Below are positions 22,701 to 34,400 of a stretch of 64,000 nucleotides of DNA, piece by piece. The stretch lies in the NCBI RefSeq assembly GCF_964199755.1, contig NC_133911.1, positions 1,329,001 through 1,393,000 of the forward strand. Reading direction: 5' to 3'. The stretch comes from Larus michahellis. Lineage: Eukaryota; Chordata; Aves; Charadriiformes; Laridae. Below the pieces are notes generated by a model. That model was given only the letters and a program-made list of their open reading frames with translations, was not told the DNA's origin and searched no databases. The position numbers and the translations under genes were made by a program. Each line of letters begins with the position of its first letter. Positions within the stretch are counted from its first letter, which is position 1.

Positions 22701-25700
22701 GCGGCGGGGGGGGGAAATGCTGCCGGGCCCCCTCGCCCCAGCGCTGGTCCCTGCTGCTCAGCTCGGGCACCACTGGGATGCAGGTCACCGCAGGGATCGC
22801 TCAGTCCCTTCTGGAGCCAGGGATGTTCCCGGGCTTAGCGACAGCCCCCTGGCAGCGTTTTGGGACTCACCTAAGGACTCCTGCTCCCGTTCGAACTCCA
22901 CGATGCTGCAGCGCAAGCAGGGTTGCCAAGGCTTTTCTGAGGGGTGCTGTGATTTTGGGCACAACGGGTTTGCGGAGTTAAAAATCAGGCCCCATCTCTC
23001 CAAGGAGAGAATGCAGGACACGTTTCGTGACAACGAAGGGACCCCGGCTGCTCTCCAGGAGACAAACCCACTGTCGGCGGAAGACAGGAGGGGACATGGC
23101 AGCAAATCCTGCCCCTGGGCGCGCCAGCTTTGCTCGGAGCCCTTTGGCACAGGGCACCAGGCTGCCGTTGCCAGGCCAGGATGCCACCCACGCAGCCCCG
23201 AGCAGGTCAGGGCTGCCCGCCTTGTGCAAGCACGCCGAGACAGCCCCGGGGCAGCAGCCGAGCAGCCGTGGGAGCCAGCACGCAGGGAAACGTGTCGGGA
23301 GTGGTGCGGGAGAGCAGCCGGCGGGGTTATGGCAGCGCTGAGCACCGTGTCTCGCCTGGGATCAGCATGTACCGGCGATGCCAGGTGGCATCAGAGGCTG
23401 TGACCCCGGTGTGGCAGCTCCTCCTCAACATTCACCGCTCCTGTAGTTGGGGCTGTATTTACCCCACCCATCATCCCTGCCAGGACACGGCCGGGGTCAT
23501 GCTGGGGGACACCTGCGAGAGGAGACGAGAGCTGCCTCACCAAGCTTCAGCCCCACATCCATCCCACACCCCACAGGACAAGCCCTGCCTCCGCAGGGTC
23601 CCTTCCAGTACACTCGGACAGGCAGGGGCTTGGTTGCCCACCCTGCCCGTACTCCCCAGCCAGCCCCGTGACCCAGCGCATCCCCCTGCGGGAGTCAGGC
23701 TGGGACGGGGGGACCCCCATCTCCGAGAGCCACAGGGCGCAAACCAGCCTTTGCCCCGCGGGTGCCGGGTTCTCTGCTGCGAGCAGACATTTGTCCAGCC
23801 CCTGGTCCGTCCAGCCCCCCGCGCAACGCGTGGCCGGAGATCCACCCCGGTGGAGCCATGCCTGGCTCTGGACACGTTCCCACACGCGCTGCAAAATCAC
23901 AGCCGCTGCCCCAAGCGGGCGATGGAGAGGTCCCGGGGTCAAGCTATTAAGCCTCCTATCTGTTTAAACCCTTAAGCTGTCCTGTGATCCCGGCCAGGCA
24001 TCCCGGGGCCGGAGCCCACGGCAGGGCGGGAGAGGGACGTTCAGCGAGCGATGCCTCGTGCAAGCGCCCCAAGGAAGCCAAGGGCCTGGGGGCTGCCAGG
24101 AGTCGGGGGGGGAGCGGCAGGAGGCGGAGGGCCTGGGGGGCTGCCAGCGGGCCGGGGAGGCCCCGCGGCACAAAGCAGCCCCTTTTCCACCTCTGCCCAG
24201 CCCTTGGGCTCCTTTCCACCAGGCCTGCGTGTGCCTAGCAGCTTCCAGTCCCTGAATGGATCCGCAAAGCCCGAGGAGAGGAAAACGCGAGGGGGCCGGG
24301 GCGGAGGCTGGCGGATGGATGGGGTGGAGGGACGCGCGTTTTGGCAGGGCGGGAGAGCAGCCGGCGGTACCTGCCAGGGCCAGGCTGTTCTTGGGCGCTT
24401 ACCCCAAGGCAGTAGGGCTTGGCCCGCTGCTCCGCGTCTCCGCAGCGTATCCCACTGCTCCGGTGTACCCAGCGGCTGGGCTGCTGCCACGTCCCCGGGG
24501 TTTCATCCCCAGAGCAGGCAGGGAGGAGGAAAGAAGCCACGAAACGTGAAGCATGCCCTGAGACAGGCTATACGGACACCACGTCAGTGCTGTCTCAGTT
24601 CGGGAATGTCGTGGAGGCAGGAAAACTCCTAGGACATCTACCCACCAGATCTCCACTCTACCTACGCAAGGTCTGCAGGGACAAGAGCCAGGGCCACGGG
24701 GGAACCAACCTCCAAAAGCCAGGAATGAAGAGGCTGCCCCGCAAACTCCAGCCCAGCGGCGCCGCCGCGCAGACTGCCGCCACAGCCGCACGGAGGACAC
24801 ACGACATGTATTGCCACCCCCTGACGTCCCTTGAAACCAGGGACCCGCTGCAACCACTGCCAAGGCTCAGGAGAGCTTGGCTAAACCAATGCTTCCATTT
24901 TGTCTTGGCTCCCCAGCTGCCAGCAGCTCCCCAAACCAGGAGACCTTCCCGTCCAGCCCTTCCGAGATGCCGATGCGCAGCCATCCAGCCGACGCGCAGC
25001 CAGGTCTCAGCCTCTGGTCTTGGCTGCGGCGTGGGTCTCTGGTCCTTCAAGCTCCGACAGCACCCGGGATGACCAAAATGATCCTTTTTGTCACTGCAGA
25101 GCCATCACAACAGATGTCAGTGCTCCTTCTGCCCATGTCTGTGCCTTCCAACCACCCTCCGGGAGGGAAGCGGGCAAGGAGCCAGAGCTGGCAAGCAAAG
25201 CTAGCAGGTTCAGGGGCTTTTTGGACGGGACAGTGTCAAAAGACTGACAGACCCAGCTGCATATCAGAGCCCTGGTTCTCTGAGCTGCTCCCAGAAACGA
25301 AAATATAGTGACGCAGACCTTCCTAAAGCAGGGGCCCGGTCCCCAGAGGCTCCCATGGGTCAAGAGAACCAGCAGAAGCTCCTCCAGCGTGGTTTGTTTC
25401 CGTGTTCCCCCTTTACTCATCCTCATTCTCCAAGACTCCAGGTCCCAGTGTTGGTCTTTGGATACAGACACCACCCATGGAAAGCTGCGGGATTGCTCGG
25501 GTACCCAGGAAGGAGCCTTGGTCCCCCCTAGCTTTCCTGGGGTGCTCTGGGGGTAAGGCACTCGGAGAGAAGAGGGTCTGGCGAGGAACACGCAGCAGAC
25601 GGAGCCTCCCCTACAACTCCAGCCCCGACAGGACCCACAGGGTGCACTCTGCTCCCTCCGGCCTGACATTCTGCTAACTCCACCCAAGGCAGTAATAAAA

Positions 25701-28207
25701 CGCATCTGGCGCAGACGGGGAATAACACGGCTGCAGCTCTTGGGCTTCGTTATCTGCACGCGATTAGATCTCACCCCTCGAAGGCAGGGGGCAGGCGAGG
25801 AAGGGAAACCTGGCTTCGCTCACGCCGCCTGCGCGGAGCAAGCCCGGAGCAAGTCTTGGGCTGCAATTCCTGCCGGGCAAGGCAAGGCGGGAGCCAGGCT
25901 CACCTGCGCCTCCAACGGGCCTGGGTACCGCAGGATTTCAGCCGCTCGGAGCACCGCCGTGGCGGCAACACGCCTCCACGCTTCCACGGTGGGGAAGGAC
26001 GCACAAGCCCTTCCCCAGACGGAGAGCTGGGAACGGGTGCCGAGCATCACCTCCGGCCACCGCCATGGCATCGCTGGGGGGCTCAAAAGCGATTTCAGAG
26101 ACCGCCGTCGCCTTGGAGCTCCCCGGGGCAGAGATGGAGGGTGCTCCATCCCCCCTCCCATCCCACCACCGTCTTTGAGGTGGTGCCCGAGGCTCCGCGC
26201 CTTAGCAAGGGTGGCCAAAGCCCAAGCTAAGCCGCCAGCAGCCCAGCCACACGGCGGGGACGTCCATCGCCACGTCCCCTGCTCCCTCTAGGCAGGCCAG
26301 GAGCAGCAGGTGGGGCGAGCAGCATGCTCATTTCGCAGTGCGCCGTGCTAATTTTTAAACACCACGACAGTCAATTGAACCTTTTGCCGAGCTGGAGCCT
26401 ACCACGTCAACTCAGTTATCTTTAGCAACCAAAACCTGCAATCTCCCCAGAGAATGAAATCAGGTCTGTTAGACCAGGACTATTGTTTTCCAACCCAAAT
26501 TGCCCGTCGGGTGGCAGGAGGAGAGAGGAGGCAGAGATCTGAGATTGCTCATTGTCTGGGTGGGTTTGTTAAAAACAGTTTTGACAGATTAACCCACGCC
26601 GGAGCCAGGCCAGAGCCGAGCCAGAATGAAAGCAGAAGGGAGCAGAGCAAGGGGCAGACACTTAAAATGCGGGAAGCGGAGGCAGGAATCAGACTCCGGT
26701 TGCTTCTCCCTGACCAGGCAAATCCTGCACCACACACCGGGGCCGGGACCCCGCCGCAGGGATCCGAGGAAGGAGCAGAGCAAAAAGCAGATGCCCACAG
26801 CACCACACTAAAGGTTCTCCTGCATTCACAGCCAAGTTCAGCGCCGAAGGGCAATGCAGGCACGCCGGGCAGGTCCCGCTGTGGGCACATCGCAGGGCCC
26901 AGCCCCTTCCCCGTTCCTCCCAGGGTTAGGAGTGCAGCTGAACGCCCACCTCGGGCTGACCAGACAGCCCCAGGGCGAATCATCCCACGGTGTCTCCAGA
27001 CAGGGCTGGGGAACGGGACGGGCTTGATCGGGGCACGGGGTCAAAGCTCACATTTCCAAAAGCCCCCTCGAGCAACACAGTCCCGTCTTCAAAAGCGATC
27101 CTGCTTTCTAGGCACCGCGGCCGAGCTCTGGCCAGACGCCACGGCCAGATTTTCAAAGGTGTTTCAGCCCCTCACGACACAGGTGAAAGTCTGGAGGGAT
27201 TTTCAGAGGCAGCTCTTTGGGCACCTCCGTACCTGCATGCATCGAGCGCCTGAATTCCTCGGGCATCTCGAAAAAGCCTCCTGCTCTGCTGCGAGGGCAG
27301 CCATGTCCCCAGTTCCCTGGGCAACATTTGGAGCTGGTAGAAGCTCTTCCATGAGACACGGGACGCGTCAGCCCGGCAGATTCCAGTTTCCTCGCTCTCA
27401 AGACACAGAAGATGCTCCCACTGTTTCGCCGAACCCTCAAAAGCAAAGCCCCAGCCCGCAAACCTGAGGAGCATTTTCCCGTTATGACAGAACATGAAAA
27501 GCTCCAGAAGCCAAAGCTGGGGAGAGGCATCAGTCTGGTGGCAGTGTCCTCCCTGGGACAGGTTCGTCCCGTCCACCTTTGCAATGTCGTTCACCAAAGA
27601 GGCCAAACCACCCCAGGTCCACCAGGGCTGAGACACCAGGGGACAGAAGGGACATCTGCAAAGAGGGATGGGGCGTCTGGGCAGCGTTGCGGCTGGTAGA
27701 GGCTCCTACAAGCCCAGATCAGGGTACGCGCGAGGGGCTCAGCGCTTTGTGCGCTGAGAGGAGAGTCCCGTCCCCGCGCAGAAACTCCCCCACGGGGACA
27801 CAGCTCCGGATGAGCTCGCTCCGAAGCCAGGGAGACGGCAGGGCAACCCAGGCTGCTGAGCACAGCCCGGCAGTGGAAACAAACTCCCCCACGAAACCCC
27901 CTCGGCCTCTCTCCTCTTCCTCCTGATCCTCTCTAAACCAGGGCCGGGTTCATCCGGAGGAAGCCAAAACCAACAGAGCCTGGGCTGCTCTCCGCAGTCC
28001 GGCAGCCGTCGGGGCCCAGCTGGACGCTGCGAATTCGGCCGCGCTCTGTTGATGGCGGAGCCCCGGCGCAGCTGTAAACAGCTCAGCAGTTTGTACACTC
28101 TCCAGTATTGATGTTATACAAAGGAGCTGGAAATGTAAATGATTGCACTAGACCTACAGCCGGTGGCTGCTGGTGCAGACGGCCCCCGGCGAAAAGAGAA
28201 AAAAAAT
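22701..28207. other. Intergenic, GC-rich, no gene recognised
   Basis: A further CpG-dense patch lies at about 23990-24340. Long open frames, for example plus strand 26454-27467 and 23130-23975, show no signal peptide, domain or repeat that I recognise; their Arg/Pro/Ala-rich makeup is what GC-rich noncoding DNA gives. No CR1 copy is seen here. Confidence 0.6.
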
Positions 28208-28231
28208 AAAAAAATAATAATAATAATAATA
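28208..28231 (+). repeat. (ATA)n microsatellite
   Basis: An A-rich run (from about 28198) leads into about six ATA/TAA triplets. It lies just after a segment of mixed composition (28098-28145) containing ATACAAAGGAGC and TGTAAATGATTGC, which looks more complex than its surroundings. Confidence 0.8.
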
Positions 28232-31200
28232 TCTCCATCCCACTCCTTGGCACTGCAAACAGGGCCTGACTCCGGCCAGGAGCGGAGCAGCAAAGCTTTT
28301 ACGTGTTTGCCATCTAGTGGGCTTGGGAAAGCCTGCAGGGAGCTGCTGCCCCGCAGCGCAAAGCCCTGCCAGGTCCCAGGACAGGGACAAAATCTGGGTG
28401 ATTTGGGCAAAAAAGGGCCGGCTGGTGAGCGTCCGTCCCGCCCGCTGCTGCTCTGCAATGGAGTCAAGGCAGGAGGGTGGACCGGGACCTTGCAAAGCAT
28501 CCTGCTGATGAGTCCCCAGCTCCGGACGCAACATCCATCAGGGACAACACCCATCGGGGACAAGACAACACCCATCGGGGCACGGGTCTGTTCCTACACG
28601 GTAGGAGCCAGAATATCCACCCCAGGACGGCTAAGGTGGCCAATTCTCAGGAAAGCGAGGATGCCGCCTGCGTTACATCTGCTTCGCCCGTTCGCAGAAG
28701 CGGCTAACCAGTATTTTTAGGAATAATATTTTCGTTTTTTAAAATCAGCGGTTTCAAGGGAAAGGGGCTTAACATTTCCACCGTGCTCCCAGCCAACTTG
28801 GCTGCCAGCTCAATTGAAAATCTTTTGGGCTGCACGGACCCACGTAGCCCTGCTGCCCCATAGCCCACTGGAGCGTCTTTAGGATCATAAAGAAAAGGGG
28901 ACATAAAACAGAAAGAAAGAAAAACACATGATCCTATGTAATGGCACTAACAAGTAAACTGTTTTAATTTTCACCCGAATAATAAATCCTAAGGAGGAAA
29001 AACAAAGTTTGTTCAGCTGTAGTTAAGGTTGAGCAAACATAACGCTAATCACTTTTGCTTCGCCTCTTGGAAAAGGCTCTACGAGAGTGTCGCGTTTTGT
29101 AAAAACCCACACAACAGGCCCAGCTCTCGGCCCCCGGGAAAGCTCTGAAGAGCTGGTGCCGCTTCCCCCCCACCAAAAGCGGGGTTTCCAAGCCTCGCCG
29201 TACGGCAGAGACAGCAGCCGCCTCTCCCCACGCTGCCCGGGAGCTGCAGCGAGCCCAGCCCAGCTTCGGCAGCACGTTTCCACCCTCCCGACGGCTTCAA
29301 CGATGTGTGACACCCCCCCAAGGAACCAAGTACCCAACTGCTGGCATCCCCGGGCACACCGAGATGCCCTCGAGGAGGCTTGAGCCCACGGGATCTGCTG
29401 CCCGGCCCATCTCCTGACGTGACCTGCCAGCATCTCTCCAGGCTGCTCCATAAACAGGTTCCCCCTCAGGGGATGCGGGGACCGACGGAGAGGCAGCTTC
29501 AAAGGACAGAAGGCAAAATGGGGGGCGTGGGGGAGAAGAGAGAAGGAAGGTGCGGAGGGAGGGAGAGATGCAAAGGGAGCAATTGCAGAGGATATGAGAC
29601 AGGTGGAAGGGGTTAGAGGCACAACCGAGAAGAGGAACAGGGTCAGAGGATACTGGGAAGACACGCGGGGGAGCAAGGCATGGGAGACTGCCAGCGGGAG
29701 AAGGAAAGGCAGAGGCAAATCAGCAGAAGCTTTCCAGCTTTCCCTCCTCTCCTTCAGCCCCCAGCGCAGGGCTCACTTGGGATTAACTGGAGCAGTGACA
29801 CCCGCTTTGGAAACACCGGGCTGCTCCTAAACTGCTCCTTTCAGGTCCCCGAAGGTTTGCCAACCAAGGAGCAGGCGATAAGCACCCAACAGAGAAGAAG
29901 GGGGGACCTCGTCCACCCCTGCAGCCCTGTAACGAACCCAGATACAACACCCCCGGGGTCTATCCCCGCAGGATCCACTCGCGCCAGAGGCCAGGCCTGT
30001 ACCACCTCCCTCGGCTCCGCTGCCCCGAGTCCCCTCCAGCTTCACCCACAGCTCCGGCGACAGCGCCGCAGCCGCCCTGCACGCGACAGGAACACCAGCA
30101 AGCGGGAAAACGGAGAACCTCCATCCCAGACGCTGGATTTGATCTCAGGGAAGGCCACCAGGAACACAGCAGAAGGGGACAGCGCGGTGGTGGATGGGGA
30201 CACCCCGGCGAGGTCAGCCGCTCGGGCCGTAACGACCCACGCGCCGAGCAGCAGTGAGAAATTCCAGATTATTTCTTGCAGCCGACTCCGTCCCCGCGCG
30301 CTCCCCCACTGCACGTAGGTGACAAATCACCGTCTTTGTTATTCGAGCACATACCAAATCAGGGTGATCAGTATTTGTCAAGTAAGGGAAGAAAAATATA
30401 TTGCGCAAAACATTTCAAGGTTTATTTTAACAGGGCTTTAAAGATCAGTCAGTGCCAGGTTCATAAGCACCTCTTGGGACGGCTGGCCCTGGTTTGTCAT
30501 AAGAGACTTATTTTTCTTCGTTTTTTTTTTTTTTCCCCCTTTTTCTTTTTATGAATTCAAAGGAAATAAAAAAAAAAAAACACCCCACACCCTGCTGCCT
30601 CCAGGGGCAGCAATAAGGATGCCCATCTGTCAGAGGACAAACGCGTGAGCCCGACAAGGGGGCAAAGGCTGGATCCCTGCCCGCGCAGGGAAGGCAACGC
30701 TTCCCAGTCCCCAGGCAACAACGGGGCTGGCCTTGCCTCACCCTGCGCCGGCGGGGCAGAGCTCCCAAGAGACGCCAGTTTGCCCCATAGATGCTCTCTG
30801 TGCCCAGCAAAAGCCACGCGGCTGCTGGGAAATCTCACCCCCCATCTCCCACCAGCGTCAGGAACGCTCACAGCTTTCACCGAGCTTGGGTACCACCGGC
30901 AGAGCCAGCGCAGCAGCCCGGCTTTACCCGCCCGACATAAACGTGCAGCTGGCCATCCTCAGAAGAGGCTGGTGGGCTCATTTCTTTGCCCTCAGGTCAA
31001 AAATCACCACGGGTGTCCCCCAGCCCTTGTAAAGACCTCGTCTGCAGCAAATGATCCCTGCCTGGTTTACCCTGGAGCCCCGCTCCTGACACGGAAAACG
31101 AGCGGAGAAAGGCAGCGTCACAGAAAAGGCTTTTTCTTGTGCTTCAGAGCCAGACCTTTGGGTGCCGGAAAGCTGCGGTTGCTGCTACGTGCTCTGGTGA

Positions 31201-31290
31201 GTTAGACTGCAGGGAGGCAACGCAACACAGGACAAGCTTCAGAGCTACCCACAGCCAAATCCCACCAGCGAGCAAAGCCTGCAACGCCCC
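28232..31290. other. Intergenic, no gene recognised
   Basis: It contains a short imperfect duplication of the word ACAACACCCATCGGGG near 28544-28580 and an AT-rich segment at 28920-29045 with AATAAA near 28979. No exon, RNA gene or mobile element is recognised. Confidence 0.55.
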
Positions 31291-31410
31291 GTGGGTTATG
31301 CCCACGGTATCGCCGATTCACTGCGACGTCCCATGGGTTATGCCCACGGTATCGCTGATTTACTGCGACGTCCCATGGGTTATGCCCACGGTATCGCTGA
31401 TTTACTCTAC
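31291..31410 (+). repeat. 42-bp tandem repeat, about 2.8 copies
   Basis: Units begin at 31291, 31333 and 31375, each starting (A/G)TGGGTTATGCCCACGGTAT. Copies 2 and 3 are almost identical and copy 1 differs at a few bases. The third breaks off after GATTTACT. The unit length is a multiple of three, so an open frame runs through it, but nothing indicates that it is translated. GTGGGTTATGCCCAC within each unit is a near-palindrome. Confidence 0.93.
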
Positions 31411-34400
31411 GGGAGCCACCGAGTGTCCGGCCCACATGGCAGAGCGATGCAGGTGCACTGGAGAGCTGGGCAGAGGCCGTCCTCCACCAGGATCGGACCC
31501 AAGGCCAGGACAAATTCCTACCAGGATCAATACTCGTTAGCTCACCCCTCGCGGGCACAGCGGCCTCCAGCTCCCAAGCAGGGCTGAACGCCTCCAGGGA
31601 TCTGCCACAGCCACCTCCTGGGCGCTGCCAAGTATCCCCTGCTGCCGGTGGCAACCTCAACAGCCCCCTGCGCACTGCCACCGCTTGGGAAGACGATGGG
31701 GTGGGCCAGCCAACGCCTCTTAAAACCAAACTTTGGATAAAAAACACAGAGCAGTAACCACGCAGGTGTATGGCAGCCCCCCCTCCCGTCTGCCAGCCCT
31801 TCCGCCTCCTCCCGCTTCTGCTTTTCAGAAAGCGGAGCGGCTTTTCCTCTGCAGCCGCGCTGCTTGGACCCCGCCGGATCTTCCCCTCCCGCGCAGAAGC
31901 GCACCGGAGAGCCGGCCCTCGCGTCTCGGCCCTCCCATCTCCTCCCAGGAAACCAGCAACAGCCTCTTGGCTGCCGGGACGATGCATCAGCAGTTTCTAA
32001 AAACGGTGCCCAAGTCAGACGCAGGAGGAAAAAAGAAGCCAGAGCGTATTTACAGGGCAAGGCTCCCACACGCTGCCGGCTCCCGCGTACGTTCAAGCAT
32101 CCCCTCTACGCCCAGCACCTCCGCTGCACGCGCAGAGCCCACGCAGGGCAGGCTGATGGAAGGATGAAACGCTCCTCGAGGAGCAAAGCAGTCACTTACC
32201 TCGCTTGGAAGACATCGCTTCTCAACTCATGCACGAAGGCGCTCATTGCGAGCTTCGCTTCCAACCACCATTTGGTGCTCCTTGTTTTGCCGGCGTTAGC
32301 CCTGCTCTGGGCCCCCGCTTGCATCTAGAAGGAATTGCTTCTCGCCCTACACCAACCCTTGGATGTAAGGAAGGTAACAGCCCAGAATTGGGAGAGGCAA
32401 GTGAAAGACAGCTAGGAAAACAGCTCGGAAACCATCAAGAAGCAGCAGACCAGCCTGCCGAGAGCTCCGGGAAGCACGCGGCACCGTGCTGGCACCTCAG
32501 CTTCCCCTTGGATGCCAAATTGTGAGAGATGGGAGGGAGGAGATTTGCGAAACGAATGACCCAAACCAGAACCAGCCACGGAGCAGGGGCGCAGGACTTT
32601 TTGAAGGCTCCCACTTGATGGGAAGGGGAAGAGAAACTCCTTCAAACCAGCAGAGCACCATGAAGGAAGAGGGGCAAGATACCTACCTGCTCCACTGCTG
32701 CCGCAGCTCTTGGCAAGGGAACCTCCTCGCCTATCCGATGGTCCCAAATCATTCAGGAGAGGCGAAGAGCTGAGTTTCCCCTGGGTAAGCTCCCTCTGCA
32801 TAACCACGTCACTGGGAGCACAGGGAGGTCGCATCCACGCGAGGGAGAGCACCCTAGGCCCTACAGCCCATGCTAAATTCGAGGAAGACACAAGCAGCGC
32901 TCTGCTTACTATCCATCCGCCTTTCCAGGGCTGCGTGTCGGATAACACAACCCTTCCCTCTGTGCGAGCAGGAAGAATCCTCTCCCCTGCCCACGCAATC
33001 GCAGGCACGCTTTGGTGAGCATCAGCACTCCCAAAGTAAGAGACGATGATGTCCTCTCTCATGTTGAGCGCTGGCAGGTCATCGGCGTGCCGGACTCGTG
33101 CAGAAACCACGTTTACTCAGGGAAGAGAGGAGCTGGACTTCTCAGCAGCAGCGTTTGCCGAGACGTCAGCAGGGTACCTGCAGGTGGCCTGAGTTTTCAT
33201 ACAGCTCGCTGCCGCCAGGGAAATACGAGCCCATCAAACACCAGGCAGACGTATCTGGGGTCAGCCCGGCAGGAACGAGCCACACAAACCTGCACCGACT
33301 CCCAGCGGTGGCCCCAGTGACTGCACAGAGGGGACCAGAACGGCCCTTGTGCTGTGGGGTTTAGGCTTTTTGCTCGCACACAACCGCATCTTTCACACAG
33401 ACACTTCTCTGGCCTGAGAAGCGCCGTTAAGTAGAGGCGCGGGAGGAACAAGCACATCCCGCATGTGCTACGCACCCCTCAGCAGGGTCCTGAATTCTTC
33501 AAAACCAAGGCAAAGCGGGAAATTTGAAGCTAACAGAAGGAGGTATTTTCACACATGCATAAAGCCTAAAAGTCAGGACCTTGAGACATAAAACGAACTA
33601 GATATTTACTGTTCATACAGTTTATCCCAGCACAAATACCGATGGCAAGGGATTAAAGGTGATTGTAAACCTGTGCTTCAGAGCTCGAGCCCATCTTTCA
33701 TCAGAGAGCCCGTGAAGAAGCTGCTGTAATGCCTTTAGCTGGCGTTCTCCTGCTTCAGACCCCCGAAACCTCAGCCTGAAGCATCCAGTCACCTCCCATG
33801 CGATACCAAGCTGCGTGACCCTCACAGCCGATTCATTTAGTGCCTCATCAGGCTTTATTAGCAGCAGACACGACCCAGGCACCGCCACAGGCCATCCAGG
33901 AGGCCCGGAGAGCTGCTGGAGTCCAGCCCCCGTGTCCCACCCTGCCGGCTCCCGCCCCGAGCGTTGCCCAGCTCCGGAAGCTCCCGGGGTGTGGTGGGGA
34001 GAGCACTCAGTCCAATTTGCTGCGGAGGCTCTTACGAGCAGCTGACGTCAATAACGCAGATGGATTTTTCATCTCAGTCCTTCTGTGTGAAACCACCAGA
34101 GGGCAGCTTGAAACGTAACCATTTATGGGCTTGGCCACGTTAAATATTCCATTTCCGAGCACCGAGACCTGCTTGCCCAGCTACTGCCCCACAGTAACTC
34201 AGGAGACACCCCACCACAAACTCTCTGCTCTTCTAGATGGGCTTCAGGTGTGACGAGATGAGCGTTAATGGCTCAGAGAATCCCTCTTCCTGTGGCAAAG
34301 CAGTCCCAGGGGTGCCAGCACACATCACAGAGGGTCTGTGCTGACTCAGGCCTCAGTAGTGACGCTGACTTTGACAATTCAGGCCCAAGAGATCCTTGGG

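Noticed and set aside
26454..27467. A 337-codon open frame on the plus strand
   Set aside because: Same reasons: no known motif, skewed composition, isolated in intergenic DNA, and overlapping long open frames on the opposite strand.
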